The notes: generated from the sequence alone by a model not told the origin. A stretch of DNA of 64,000 bases from SB21 sp964415295 (GCA_964415295.1 CAYPYN010000003.1:434001-498000); one strand, 5' to 3'. Counted from the stretch's first letter, positions 35,691-45,693 are shown. Made by a program: numbers and translations.

Positions 35691-36287
35691 ATGCAGTACA
35701 CATCCGATTCGTTAGAGCGGCTGATCAATGAATTCTCCAAACTCCCAAGCATCGGCCGCAAGACCGCGCAAAGGCTGGCCTTTCATCTGTTGAAGCAGCC
35801 CAAAGAAGATGTCGCCGCTCTCGCCAAAGCTTTGACAGACGTCAAAGAAAAGATCGGCCGATGCTCGGTTTGCTATAACGTGACCGAACACGATCCGTGC
35901 ATCATCTGTGCCAACCCGCGACGCGATCCGCACACGATCTGCGTGGTGGAAGAAGCCAACGATGTCCTTGCCATTGAGAGGATCGATCAGTACCGCGGTA
36001 AATACCATGTGCTGGGAGGTTTGTTAAATCCGTTAGACGGCATTGGACCCGAGGACCTTCGCATAAAAGAACTTCTGAACCGGATAGGAAGCGATATCAA
36101 AGAAGTGATCCTGGCGATAAATCCCAACGTGTCGGGTGACGCGACGGTCATGTATATTGTAGACAAACTCAAAGGAACTCCTGTCAGAATCTCGCGTATT
36201 GCGCGCGGTATTCCGATCGGGAGTGATCTTGAATTTGCAGATATGACCACTTTGACGCGCGCAATGGAAGGCCGTGTGATCCTTTAG
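35691..36287 (+). CDS. recR: Recombination mediator protein RecR
   Basis: RecR (198 residues) has the helix-hairpin-helix segment LPSIGRKTAQRLAFHLL, the zinc finger CSVCYNVTEHDPCIICANPRRD, and the Toprim domain with CVVEEANDVLAIE and ISRIARGIPIGSDLEFADMTTL. It loads RecA with RecF/RecO at gapped DNA. It begins 8 bp after ybaB stops. Confidence 0.97.
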   Translation: MQYTSDSLERLINEFSKLPSIGRKTAQRLAFHLLKQPKEDVAALAKALTDVKEKIGRCSVCYNVTEHDPCIICANPRRDPHTICVVEEANDVLAIERIDQYRGKYHVLGGLLNPLDGIGPEDLRIKELLNRIGSDIKEVILAINPNVSGDATVMYIVDKLKGTPVRISRIARGIPIGSDLEFADMTTLTRAMEGRVIL

Positions 36288-36362
36288 TCAGTGCAGGGTA
36301 GATACCAGTCAGAAATTGATGTTTGACGTTATTAATCTGTTCACTTAAATTGCATAACATCG

Positions 36363-36959
36363 ATGGAACAAATTGATCATCAAAAATACCTGGCCAGAGT
36401 CGTTCAGGTCACAGCTTCTAAAGTCATCGCCGAGTTCAATCCCGATCTCCATCTGCCATTGCCCGCGTTCGGCTCATTGGTCAAGATCGAGAACTCCAAG
36501 AATCGTCTTTACGGACTGATCTCGGATGCAAGGATCAAAGGAGAAAGTCAGCTTGGGAACGATGATTTCTTCTCAAATCCGATTCCAACAGGAACCGAAA
36601 TTCATATCATACCGGTTGGAACTGTTTCCAGAGAAAACCCATCTTCGCTGCCAGTCCAGGATATGGCTTCCGGCCTATCTTCCCACGGCGATTATGTGTT
36701 TATGCCGACCGAAGATGAATTGCAGTTATTTACGATCGATCTGGGATTTCTTAAAGTTTTGCTCGCTCATCCGGATCCTGCGGCGGAAGAACTCATTGTG
36801 ATCACGATTCGTAAATTTTCCAACGTCTATCCCGACCGGCAATCGTTCATGATCAGGGTTATGAAGGAGCTATCCAGGCTGACGTTTCATGATCGGGATG
36901 TTTTTCAGCGCATATTGGAAAGAACCAGAACATCGTATTCGGAGAATCTGTCGGCATGA
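36363..36959 (+). CDS. Unknown protein with a possible HAS-barrel N terminus
   Basis: This 198-residue soluble protein opens with a beta-rich segment (ARVVQVTASKVIAEF, PAFGSLVKIENSKNRLYGLISDARI) reminiscent of the HAS barrel seen at the start of HerA-type ATPases, but no ATPase domain follows. A middle part is rich in Pro/Ser, and the C-terminal part is helical (SFMIRVMKELSRLTF). The gene overlaps the next gene as ATGA. The family assignment is tentative. Confidence 0.55.
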   Translation: MEQIDHQKYLARVVQVTASKVIAEFNPDLHLPLPAFGSLVKIENSKNRLYGLISDARIKGESQLGNDDFFSNPIPTGTEIHIIPVGTVSRENPSSLPVQDMASGLSSHGDYVFMPTEDELQLFTIDLGFLKVLLAHPDPAAEELIVITIRKFSNVYPDRQSFMIRVMKELSRLTFHDRDVFQRILERTRTSYSENLSA

Positions 36960-37777
36960 ATGATCTTAAAGAATGGATAAAAGAGTCGGAACAATGGATT
37001 CGGACAAAGACGTCATCAAAACCCGGCATCGGCGTTATATTGGGTTCAGGTCTCGGCGATTTTGCCGATACGCTGGAGTCCAAAATTGAGATCGCGACGT
37101 CGGAGATACCCCATTTTGCCAAGTCAACGGTTGAGGGACACGCCGGTAAGCTGGTCTTCGGAAACCTTTCCGGCAAAGAGGTTCTGGCGGTAAAGGGACG
37201 GGTTCATTACTACGAAGGTTACACTCTGGATCAGGTCACATATGTAGTTCGTCTCATGTACGCACTGGGAGTCCGTTCCCTGATCGTGACTAATGCGGCC
37301 GGAGGGGTCAATCCGGTCTTTACTCCGGGTGACCTCATGATCATAACCAGCCATATCAATTTCTTTTTTGCCAACCCGCTCCATGGTGCAAACGATGACG
37401 CGCTCGGACCGAGATTTCCTGATATGGAAAGCGATTACGACCGGGACTATGCCGCATTGGCCGAGAAGTGCGCTCTTAAACTGGGTATCAGAACCCAGCG
37501 CGGCGTATATTGCGCCGGATCCGGACCAACCTACGAAACACGGGCGGAAGTGCGCATGTTTCAAAAACTCGGTGCCGATGCGGTCGGGATGTCCACCGTT
37601 CCGGAAGTGATCGTTGCCAAACATCAGAATATGCGCGTGCTGGGCATCAGTTGTATAACCAATCTGGGTACAGGCATCAGTTCCACTCCACTCAGTCACG
37701 AAGAAGTAACCGTCACAGCCAATCGGGTCAAACATTCGTTTCAAGCGCTCCTGAAAGAAGTGATTCAGAATATTTAA
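36956..37777 (+). CDS. Purine nucleoside phosphorylase
   Basis: This 273-residue trimeric-type PNP carries the phosphate-binding GVILGSGLGDFAD, the HAGKLVFG and KGRVHYYEGY segments, the TNAAGGV motif, YCAGSGPTYETRAEVR, and the purine-binding VTNLGTGI-like segment (here ITNLGTGIS). It cleaves inosine and guanosine phosphorolytically. Translation is coupled to the preceding gene by the ATGA overlap. Confidence 0.95.
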   Translation: MNDLKEWIKESEQWIRTKTSSKPGIGVILGSGLGDFADTLESKIEIATSEIPHFAKSTVEGHAGKLVFGNLSGKEVLAVKGRVHYYEGYTLDQVTYVVRLMYALGVRSLIVTNAAGGVNPVFTPGDLMIITSHINFFFANPLHGANDDALGPRFPDMESDYDRDYAALAEKCALKLGIRTQRGVYCAGSGPTYETRAEVRMFQKLGADAVGMSTVPEVIVAKHQNMRVLGISCITNLGTGISSTPLSHEEVTVTANRVKHSFQALLKEVIQNI

Positions 37778-37788
37778 CCGGTACCTCC

Positions 37789-38925
37789 TTGGATACGATC
37801 TACTTCAATATTCTCCGCGAAATCAGACCAACTCATGCGGTGATTGATCTTACGGCCGTCGACCACAACATCCAGCAGATCAGAAGCAAGGTCAACGGCA
37901 AGAAGATCATGGCGATCGTGAAGGCCAACGCTTACGGACACGGGATTCTGGAGATCACGGAACGCGCGATACAAAACGGTGTGGAATATATCGGAGTCGG
38001 ATTTCTGGAGGAAGCCATATTTCTGCGTCAGAATGAGGTCGAGGCACCTATCCTCGTCATGGGCGGCATTCTGGGATATCAGCTCAAGAAATTTATTCAG
38101 AACGACATTGAGATCACCGTGTCTTCATTGGAACTGGCGCGCCATATCAATGACGAGCTTCACAATCAAAAAGCCAAAGTACATCTTAAAATCGATACGG
38201 GAATGGAACGTATCGGCGTGACGCACAAATATGCCGTGGAGTTCGTGCAACGGGTGGCACAAATGAAGAATTTGGATATCGTCGGTATCTACTCTCATTT
38301 TGCCACGGCCGATGAAGGCGACAAATCCTTTACGTTGACTCAATTGGAACGATTCGAATCCATCATATCGGATCTGAAGCGTTCGGGCATCGAGATTCCG
38401 GTAAAACACATCGCCAATAGCGGAGCGATTGCCGATGTAGCGCGTTCGACCTTCGATATGGTGCGTCCGGGTATCGCCGTGTATGGCATGTATCCTTCCG
38501 ATCACGTTTCCAAAGGAATGAACCTGAAACCTGTGCTTTCGCTTCGCTCCAAAGTAGTCTTTATCAAACGGGTACCGGCGAACACAGGGATCAGTTACGG
38601 ACTGAAGTATTTCACGGAAAAGGACTGCAATATCGTCACCGTTCCAATCGGGTACGGAGACGGTTATTCAAGACTGTTGACGAATAAGGGCGACGTCCTG
38701 ATCCGCGGGAAACGTTATCCCGTCGTAGGCGCCGTCTGCATGGATCAACTCATGGTCAATACGGGTGACGACCGGATTGAGATCGGTGATGAGGTTGTGC
38801 TGATCGGAAAATCCGGAGATGAAGAGATCACGGCTACTGAATTAGCGGACAAAATCGGAACGATCCCTTACGAGATCACGTGTATGGTCAACGCCCGCGT
38901 GCCGCGATTTTACAAAAAGAAATAA
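37789..38925 (+). CDS. alr: Alanine racemase
   Basis: This 378-residue protein (from the TTG start) is a fold-type III PLP enzyme: the PLP Lys45 in MAIVKANAYGHG, a catalytic Tyr in GISYGLKYF, RPGIAVYGMYPS, and PIGYGDGYSR with VCMDQLMVN. It supplies D-alanine for peptidoglycan. The open frame extends far upstream inside PNP; I chose TTG 37789 because it gives a normal family length and sits 12 bp after the PNP stop. It lacks a good Shine-Dalgarno, so translation coupled to PNP is likely. Confidence 0.92.
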   Translation: MDTIYFNILREIRPTHAVIDLTAVDHNIQQIRSKVNGKKIMAIVKANAYGHGILEITERAIQNGVEYIGVGFLEEAIFLRQNEVEAPILVMGGILGYQLKKFIQNDIEITVSSLELARHINDELHNQKAKVHLKIDTGMERIGVTHKYAVEFVQRVAQMKNLDIVGIYSHFATADEGDKSFTLTQLERFESIISDLKRSGIEIPVKHIANSGAIADVARSTFDMVRPGIAVYGMYPSDHVSKGMNLKPVLSLRSKVVFIKRVPANTGISYGLKYFTEKDCNIVTVPIGYGDGYSRLLTNKGDVLIRGKRYPVVGAVCMDQLMVNTGDDRIEIGDEVVLIGKSGDEEITATELADKIGTIPYEITCMVNARVPRFYKKK

Positions 38926-40067
38926 TGAAAAGAATCTATCTTGACCACAGTGCGACCACGCCGCTCGATCCGAGGGTGTTGGAAGCCATGATGCCTTTTT
39001 TGAAGGAAGAATTCGGTAATCCTTCCAGTCTCCATAGTTACGGTCGTTCGGCCAAGGTGGCAACGGAGACGGCGCGCGAAAAGGTGGCTGCACTGCTGGG
39101 CGCCGGCCCGGGAGAGATCGTGATCACCGCGGGCGGTTCCGAAGCCGATAATCTGGCCATTTTAGGCGCGGCGCATTCTGAGCATGCCATAGGCAAGCAT
39201 TGTGTAACCAACAGAGCTGAACACCACGCCGTATTCCGTTCGTTCGAAGAATTGGAACGGCAGGGCTTTGAAGTGACGTATGTACCCTGTGATGAGTATG
39301 GTATGATTCACTCAGAGGAGATAGAGAAGGCTATCCGTCCGGATACTTGTCTTATTTCAGTGATGCATGTTAACAATGAAGTAGGGACCATCAATCCCAT
39401 CAAAGAGATCGGGGCCGTGGCGCGTAAACATGGTGTGATATTTCACGTAGATGCCGTGCAGGCCTATGGGAAAATACCTATTGATGTTGAGAGCATGTGC
39501 ATTGATCTGCTTTCCATATCGGCGCACAAATTATACGGACCCAAAGGCGTGGGGGCGCTTTACGTTAGAGGTGGTCTGAGACTGCATCCGCTCATTCTCG
39601 GAGGATCTCAGGAACGCGGACGGCGTGCGGGAACGGAGAATACCGCATCGATTGTCGGTTTCGGAAAGGCTGCGGAAATATGCGGCGCTGAGATGGACAG
39701 GGAAGCCGAAAGACTGAAATCTCTGCAAAACCTATTATGGAAAACCATCCGAGAAAACATCCGTGACCCAAAACTGAACGGGCATCCTGAAGAACGCCTG
39801 CCTGGTCATTTGAATATATCACTGGACGGTTTAATGGGGGATGAGATCCTTACGATGCTCGATCTGAAAGGCATTGCGGTTTCTACGGGCTCCGCATGCA
39901 CGTCGGGTGCGGTAACTGTGTCGCATGTTCTGACGGCAATGAGAATGGAGAAAGGACGCGCACGATCCGCCATACGCTTGACGTTGGGTCGGGGATCGAA
40001 GGAAGAGGATATACCGTATGTCGTCGAAGCGCTTAAGGAGTGTACCGAAAGAATGAAATCGGTCTGA
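38925..40067 (+). CDS. Cysteine desulfurase (NifS/IscS class)
   Basis: The protein (380 residues) begins MKRIYLDHSATTPLD, with the PLP Lys in SAHKLYGPKGVG and the persulfide Cys in STGSACTSG, followed by the RLTLGRGSKEED end typical of the class. It releases sulfur from cysteine for Fe-S clusters or thiolated tRNA. I chose ATG 38925, which shares one base with the alr stop (TAATG). Its stop abuts that of the convergent subtilase gene with no spacer. Confidence 0.95.
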   Translation: MKRIYLDHSATTPLDPRVLEAMMPFLKEEFGNPSSLHSYGRSAKVATETAREKVAALLGAGPGEIVITAGGSEADNLAILGAAHSEHAIGKHCVTNRAEHHAVFRSFEELERQGFEVTYVPCDEYGMIHSEEIEKAIRPDTCLISVMHVNNEVGTINPIKEIGAVARKHGVIFHVDAVQAYGKIPIDVESMCIDLLSISAHKLYGPKGVGALYVRGGLRLHPLILGGSQERGRRAGTENTASIVGFGKAAEICGAEMDREAERLKSLQNLLWKTIRENIRDPKLNGHPEERLPGHLNISLDGLMGDEILTMLDLKGIAVSTGSACTSGAVTVSHVLTAMRMEKGRARSAIRLTLGRGSKEEDIPYVVEALKECTERMKSV

Positions 40068-41735
40068 TCATTTTACCACAACCAACTTCCCGCTCGCAGC
40101 CTTTCCACCAAGCGATATTCGAAAGAAATAGACTCCTGAACCGGCCTCATGACCGTTGATATTCAGTCCGTTCCACACTCTGTCGACAATCTCGTTTTCC
40201 GCCACCGATTCCCCATCCGCCACAGTCGCCACGTGCTGTCCGAGAATATTGTATATCCTGATGGAAAAAGTTGATGTCTGTAAGGCCTGAAAAGAAATGG
40301 TGACAGCTCCTTGCGAAGGATTAGGATAGGCCGTGATATTCTTAAGAAAAGGATGCGAGCTTCCTGAAGGATCGAATTGAACGGCCTTCAGGGCATTGGG
40401 GATGCCGTATCCGATGGTTGAACTCGGTTTACCGGCATGGTCGGATGTCTTTCGGACGGCATCGAATAATTGCCTGACATTCCAACCGGGATTGGCTTCC
40501 AGGGCAAGCGCCGCAAGCCCTGCGCACAAAGGCGTAGATAACGATGTTCCGCTCAGAATATCATAATGGCTGGTGTCATTGGCAACAACCTTGACGTTGT
40601 ATCCCAACGCGGCAATATCGGGTTTTTTTCTTCCATCTTTGGTTGGACCTCTCGAGCTGAAAACGGCGACCGTACTGTCTCCGTAAACGGCGCCGACGGC
40701 GATCATCTTCTTACCGTCGGATGGGGTTCCCAGATATCCTGCACCCCGCTGGCCCATATTTCCGGCCGAGTTAAAGACCAATACTCCTTTGTCAAAAGCA
40801 ATATTGGTTGCGCGTGTTGTCAGCGCCGTTTGACCGTCAAGATCGGACAGCCCGTAGTTATCGGAACTATTCTGGAATTCATCAAAAAAACTGATCGAAC
40901 TGCTGACAATATCGGCGCCCTCGGCTTCCAGCCACTCCAGCGCGGATATCCAATGGTCCTCTTCCGCCTGTTGTCCGATACCGTCGTCATTTTCCGTACG
41001 TGCCAGCAGAAATGACGCGCCGAAGGCCGTACCAATAAGGCGACCGGGGGCGTATCCTGCTACGGCCGAGAGGACATAAGTTCCATGACTGCTGGTGCTT
41101 TTGCCTTCGGTGTTTTCAGAAACGTCCTTGTCATTCTGAACGAAATCCGAATCGTCGACGACGTGTACCGCACGGAGAGCCGTGTGGTCTAGATTAAATC
41201 CGGTGTCGATCATGCCTATCAGGACGCCCTGACCGGAGTAGCCGAGTTGGTGTACGGCCGGTGTATTGATCATGGCGTTTTGAGAATAAGAGGAGCCGTA
41301 ATCGGGGCTGTAAGGAGCTGATTCATTCGCGAACGTACCGGCGCTCTTGGTCCATTGGCCTGTTTGACCGTGAGCGACCCGCCGAACAGATTGCACGAAC
41401 GGCAGCCGTTCCACTGATGATTTTTCGTCTGGCGAAAGGCGGGCGCTGACCGCATTCAGCCATCGCGAATGACTGATTATTAGCAGGCCCCGGGATTTCA
41501 GGGCTTCCACATAGCGCGGCGTTACAGGAATATCGTGGTCGTCGATCAATTGGGTAGAACCAAGAAGTTTGGCCCGGCGTTGCAGAGTCCTTTCAGGAAA
41601 GGCCTTCTCGGAAGCTTTTAACAATGCGGGGTCTTTGTCTCTGAAAAAGATCCAATATTTTTCGGTCTTCAATTCCTGAGAAAACACCGACGACGCAGGA
41701 AAAAGAGATAACAAAATGAGAAATCGGAGCGTCAT
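40068..41735 (-). CDS. Subtilisin-like (S8) protease with T9SS sorting domain
   Basis: This 555-residue secreted protease has a signal peptide (FLILLSLFPASSVFS), an inhibitor-like propeptide, and an S8 domain with Asp177 (GMIDTGF), His217 (SSHGTYV) and Ser398 (SGTSLSTP). A type A sorting domain ends the protein (YPNPSQGAVTISF, IYNILGQH, GSGVYFFRI). It is likely exported through the outer membrane and used in protein breakdown. Its stop is adjacent to the cysteine desulfurase stop. Confidence 0.95.
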   Translation of the reverse strand: MTLRFLILLSLFPASSVFSQELKTEKYWIFFRDKDPALLKASEKAFPERTLQRRAKLLGSTQLIDDHDIPVTPRYVEALKSRGLLIISHSRWLNAVSARLSPDEKSSVERLPFVQSVRRVAHGQTGQWTKSAGTFANESAPYSPDYGSSYSQNAMINTPAVHQLGYSGQGVLIGMIDTGFNLDHTALRAVHVVDDSDFVQNDKDVSENTEGKSTSSHGTYVLSAVAGYAPGRLIGTAFGASFLLARTENDDGIGQQAEEDHWISALEWLEAEGADIVSSSISFFDEFQNSSDNYGLSDLDGQTALTTRATNIAFDKGVLVFNSAGNMGQRGAGYLGTPSDGKKMIAVGAVYGDSTVAVFSSRGPTKDGRKKPDIAALGYNVKVVANDTSHYDILSGTSLSTPLCAGLAALALEANPGWNVRQLFDAVRKTSDHAGKPSSTIGYGIPNALKAVQFDPSGSSHPFLKNITAYPNPSQGAVTISFQALQTSTFSIRIYNILGQHVATVADGESVAENEIVDRVWNGLNINGHEAGSGVYFFRISLGGKAASGKLVVVK

Positions 41736-41743
41736 ACGGGTCC

Positions 41744-42961
41744 TTATTTACATAAGGCAAAAATCTGTTCATCGGATAGAATCGTCGTTGATTTCTTCGC
41801 GGCCGCGAAAATCTTTTTTACGAGTTCTTCCCTCGGTTCGATCTTGCGTTTTTTGAGCCAGAAAATAACATTGGATTCCCCGCTCAGCGGACCGATCTCA
41901 ACTACTTGCTCCAATCCGAAGATATTGGCGGGTACGCTTGAATATACACGGTCGACCAATTCCATGTCGCCTAAATTGAGCGACTTCAATATGGCTGCCG
42001 CATGCACTCCCGTGGCGGTTCTGAATGCGTCCTTTCCAAAGATCGGATAATTGATCGGGATGGGGACGCCGGTGTATTCTGAAACCTTTTGAGTGTATTC
42101 CGGGAGATAACTCAGGTCGTTCCTGATCCAATTTTTCATCTTAAGATTGACCATTAGTTGGTCCATCGCCACATTGCCAACCCTCTCGCCGACGCCGATA
42201 CCGGTTCCATGCACGCGGTTAACGCCGGCCTGTATGGCACAGATCGCATTGGATACGCCGAGACCACGGTCGTTATGTCCATGCCAATCGATCTTGATAT
42301 CGAGGTTGGTCATAAAAATGATTTCTTTCATGTAATTAATGATCCTGTGGATCCCTTCACAGGTCGAATGGCCAACGGTATCGGAGATACAGACGCGCGT
42401 AGCGCCGCAGCGGATAGCGGTCGAATACATCTTGCGGATGTCTTCCGGCTTGGCGCGGGTCGTATCTTCGGTGACATACATGACGTCCAAACCGTTCTGT
42501 ACGGCGAAGGTCACGGCATCTTCGGTAAATTTGAGCAAATGGTCGATCGTCCAACCTTCGGCATACTGGCGGATAGGGCTGGAGCCGATGAAAGTGCACG
42601 CTTCGATCTTGATGCCGGCTTTTTGCGAGGCTTCCACGATGGGGATGATATCCTGCTTGAGAGTTCTGGCCGCGCAGTTAGGACGGATCTTCATTTTGTT
42701 ATTAACGATCTCTTTCGCGAGAATAACGACATGCTCCAGAACATGAGGACCGGCACCCGGAAGTCCGATATCGGCGGAATCGATACCCAACTTTTCCATC
42801 AGATGAAGCAATTCGATCTTCTGATCGATCGTCGGTGCTTTGACCGACGGGGACTGCAATCCATCCCGCAGGGTTTCATCGTCAAATTCCACCGGTTGGG
42901 ATGGCCGAACGCCCGGCAGGGTTTCGAGATTCCAGTCGTAGATCAATTCATCCAGTTTCAT
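41744..42961 (-). CDS. HMGL-like (isopropylmalate/homocitrate synthase family) enzyme
   Basis: This 405-residue protein has the TIM-barrel acyl-transferase pattern: DDETLRDGLQSP, DIGLPGAGPH, WHGHNDRGLG with the metal-binding His pair, and GIGVGERVGN. The C-terminal LeuA regulatory domain is missing, so it is closer to homocitrate, citramalate-type or re-citrate synthases than to classical LeuA. A strong AAGGAGG precedes the ATG. Substrate cannot be fixed; its location near lysine-catabolism genes is over 11 kb away and not informative. Confidence 0.85.
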   Translation of the reverse strand: MKLDELIYDWNLETLPGVRPSQPVEFDDETLRDGLQSPSVKAPTIDQKIELLHLMEKLGIDSADIGLPGAGPHVLEHVVILAKEIVNNKMKIRPNCAARTLKQDIIPIVEASQKAGIKIEACTFIGSSPIRQYAEGWTIDHLLKFTEDAVTFAVQNGLDVMYVTEDTTRAKPEDIRKMYSTAIRCGATRVCISDTVGHSTCEGIHRIINYMKEIIFMTNLDIKIDWHGHNDRGLGVSNAICAIQAGVNRVHGTGIGVGERVGNVAMDQLMVNLKMKNWIRNDLSYLPEYTQKVSEYTGVPIPINYPIFGKDAFRTATGVHAAAILKSLNLGDMELVDRVYSSVPANIFGLEQVVEIGPLSGESNVIFWLKKRKIEPREELVKKIFAAAKKSTTILSDEQIFALCK

Positions 42962-43029
42962 GGCTCTTCCTCCTTAAGGAGATTCAATGGTATTGATGAG
43001 AGTTCTGCCCCAATCGTGTTCAGGGGACC

Positions 43030-44967
43030 TTACTTGGAGTGCATGACAAAAACGCCGTCCCACTTATCCGGCGGGGGTATCTTTTTGAAATTTTCACAAC
43101 GTTCTATGTACACCTTGGATGGACCGTCTTCAGCACGGACAGAGAGAACATTTTTGAACTGCGCTATCGCATCGTCCCATTTCTGCGCGCGGTAAGCCAT
43201 CAATCCTTTATTATAAGCATCGAGGGCCTTTTTCATTTCCGGCGACACACCTGCGGAAGCCGGTGCGATGACTTCAAATACTTTGACGGGTCTTTCTTTG
43301 CCTTTGACCCTGATCAGATCCAACTCCCGTGAAATGACCTTACCGCTGACCTTTTCCTGTGTCAATTCGCTGATCATAATGCGCGTGCTGTACTCTTTAT
43401 TGGCCCCTTCGAGACGCGAAGCAAGATTAACGCTGTCCCCGATAGCGGTGTACTCCATTCGCTGGTCGGAACCGATATTGCCTACGACCACAACGCCGGA
43501 GTTGATGCCAATACCGACGTTCAATTCGGGTTTTCCGAGTTTCTTTTGTTCTTCATTGAAGGCAACAAGACTCTCCTGCATTTCAATCGCGGCCATGACC
43601 GCATTCCCCGGATCATCTCCGGTGGATGCCGGAGCGCCGAACATAGCCATGATGGCATCGCCGATGAACTTGTCGAGCGTACCACCGTACTTAAAAATGA
43701 TTTCGATCATTTTGGTGAAATAGCGGTTGAGGATCTCAACCATTTCCTCAGGCGTTAAGCTTTCGGCCAGCGTGGTGAAACCGCGAACATCGGAGAAAAC
43801 CAGAGTTACTTCGCGTTTTTCCGGCTGGAAGCGGATGTCGCCTGTCGCATCGTTGCTGATAATGCGTTCGGCGATCTGCTTGGATACGTACCTTTCCAGC
43901 GCCGACTTGAGGTGTTCTTTACGGCGTTTTTCCTCGTAGAGGCGCGCGTTCTCTATGGCAATGGCCGCGTGGTTGGAAAAAGCTTCCAGAAGGTCCACAT
44001 CGTTTTTTGAAAATACGTTGGACATGACATTGGAACCAACGTAGATGACGCCAATGACCTTCTGGTCCTTGTTCTTGAGAGGGGAACAGATGACCGAACG
44101 TATGTGATGAGAAATGATACTGGCGCCGCTCTGGAACCGGTCGTCGTTCTGGGCGTCCGAGGTCAGAATACTCTCGGCCGATTCGGCCACCCGTTTGGAA
44201 ATCGTTGTGCTGAAAGTGGGGGACGAGGTGCTGATCTCGTCCGACTGCATTTTTCGTGAAATCTTGGGTACCAGTTCCTTATTTTCATTGTAAAGCATGA
44301 TGAAGCCGCAATCGCCCTTCATGACTTTTAATCCGAGATCGAGAATGGTCTTAAGCAGGTCGTCTTCTTCAAATATCAGATTGATCACCTTGCCGATCTC
44401 GTAAAGCACATTGAGTTTCTGCTGAAAATTCTCCGATTCGCGAAGCTGGTTGTCCAGGATCTGCACGGCGTGTTCAATATCCAGGAATTCCTTGCTGATG
44501 GCGTTGCGGTCGGCCGCACCGCTCAGCACGAGTTTTTTCAGAGCCTGGAATTTGTCCAGAAGGGTCAGTGCGGATATCTCGGCTGTATAACTGGTATCGG
44601 CCGGTTTTTTGGGAGCCGCCGCCGCGGACTCTTTGGCTTTGCGCAGGAGATCTTTATCGAACTCCACCGTGGCGTTGTCTTCGGTGATAAAGACAAGATC
44701 GACTGCACCGAGATTGATATGGTCTTTATGTTTGATCTCGGTCGGTGCGCTGATGCGGACCCCGTTGACAAAAGTGCCGTTGGTGCTGTTGAGATCGGTA
44801 AGGAAAAACTGGTTGTTCTGTTGGGTCACCTTGGCGTGTTTGCCTGAGACCATGACATTGGCGATGAGAAAATCGTTCTCCGGTCTTCGTCCGACGGTCG
44901 TTTCGTTTTTTTCGATGACAAAACGATGGGTAGTATTATCCTTTTCGAAAAGAACTAAAGCGGCCAC
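43030..44967 (-). CDS. FHA-GAF-class III adenylate cyclase with TPR-like tail
   Basis: This 645-residue protein has an N-terminal FHA domain (VGRRPENDF, SGKHAKV, LNSTNGTFVNG), a GAF domain (~190-335), a coiled linker, and a class III cyclase domain (~370-560). The metal-binding Asp residues are in FSDVRGFT and KFIGDAIMAMF, and the Lys in that second motif and YTAIGDSVN fit ATP as substrate. A short C-terminal TPR-like helix pair follows. The start is GTG 44967. It is the last gene of the kinase-lipoprotein-cyclase operon; the FHA domain could read phosphothreonine made by the kinase. Confidence 0.93.
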   Translation of the reverse strand: MAALVLFEKDNTTHRFVIEKNETTVGRRPENDFLIANVMVSGKHAKVTQQNNQFFLTDLNSTNGTFVNGVRISAPTEIKHKDHINLGAVDLVFITEDNATVEFDKDLLRKAKESAAAAPKKPADTSYTAEISALTLLDKFQALKKLVLSGAADRNAISKEFLDIEHAVQILDNQLRESENFQQKLNVLYEIGKVINLIFEEDDLLKTILDLGLKVMKGDCGFIMLYNENKELVPKISRKMQSDEISTSSPTFSTTISKRVAESAESILTSDAQNDDRFQSGASIISHHIRSVICSPLKNKDQKVIGVIYVGSNVMSNVFSKNDVDLLEAFSNHAAIAIENARLYEEKRRKEHLKSALERYVSKQIAERIISNDATGDIRFQPEKREVTLVFSDVRGFTTLAESLTPEEMVEILNRYFTKMIEIIFKYGGTLDKFIGDAIMAMFGAPASTGDDPGNAVMAAIEMQESLVAFNEEQKKLGKPELNVGIGINSGVVVVGNIGSDQRMEYTAIGDSVNLASRLEGANKEYSTRIMISELTQEKVSGKVISRELDLIRVKGKERPVKVFEVIAPASAGVSPEMKKALDAYNKGLMAYRAQKWDDAIAQFKNVLSVRAEDGPSKVYIERCENFKKIPPPDKWDGVFVMHSK

Positions 44968-44994
44968 ACGTGCTCCGATGGTAAGGTGTACGTA

Positions 44995-45693
44995 TTATTT
45001 CTTTGTAAATTGCTTCTTGATCTCGTCGTAGAGCGGTGTCCAGACGGGATTGCCGTATTCGGATTTATCAAGCTGGAATTCCTTATCCAGCTTAAAGGCC
45101 TGGGTGAAGGCGTTACGGGCTTTGGCCGGATTCTTCTGAACGGCATAGGTAAAGGCCAGAAGTTTGTAGGCCTCAACCTTTTTGGAAGCCTTCAGATCCT
45201 CCTTGGCAACGGCGGCTTCGAGCATCTTAACGGCGTTATCGTAGTCGCGCTTGGAGTAATAAGATTTTCCTTCGTCAAAGAGTTCCGAGCCCTTGGCATT
45301 GGCCACTTCCGCTTCCTTTTGGGCTCGCTCAAAAGCGGGGCCCCAGGCCGGATGGCCCATCTCGGACTTGTCCAATTCGAAGTCTTTATCCAGTTTGAAT
45401 GCTTTCATGAATTGTTTATAAGCGCCATCGGTATTTCCCTGAAGAGCATTGATAAAGGCCAGATGCTTATGTGCGGAGATCAGATCGTCATTGGATCGTT
45501 TCTCTTTTACGGCCTTGGAAAGAAAATCCCGCGCTTTTTCATAATCGCGGGCCTTAAAGGCGTCGATACCGGACTGGAGTTGATTCACTTCCGGCTTTTT
45601 CGTTTTACTGCCGGCGGCGGACTTCACGGTTTCTTTTGACGTGCAGCCCATAACCAATAAGGCAAGGCCTAAGAGCAAATACGAATTCTTCAT
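44995..45693 (-). CDS. TssQ-like lipoprotein with duplicated TPR unit
   Basis: This 232-residue protein carries a lipoprotein signal (LLLGLALLVMGC) and two copies of a TPR-like unit ending in the marked motifs DKSEMGHPAWGPAFE and DKSEYGNPVWTPLYD. This G-H/N-P-x-W-x-P pattern is the one I associate with TssQ-type lipoproteins of type VI secretion loci. No T6SS structural gene lies in the window. It sits between the Ser/Thr kinase and the cyclase in the same operon (13 and 28 bp gaps). Confidence 0.75.
   Translation of the reverse strand: MKNSYLLLGLALLVMGCTSKETVKSAAGSKTKKPEVNQLQSGIDAFKARDYEKARDFLSKAVKEKRSNDDLISAHKHLAFINALQGNTDGAYKQFMKAFKLDKDFELDKSEMGHPAWGPAFERAQKEAEVANAKGSELFDEGKSYYSKRDYDNAVKMLEAAVAKEDLKASKKVEAYKLLAFTYAVQKNPAKARNAFTQAFKLDKEFQLDKSEYGNPVWTPLYDEIKKQFTKK

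Noticed and set aside
42158..43195. 345-codon open frame on the plus strand
   Set aside because: It is antisense to the well-supported HMGL-family gene, has no family similarity, and its composition reflects the complement of that gene.
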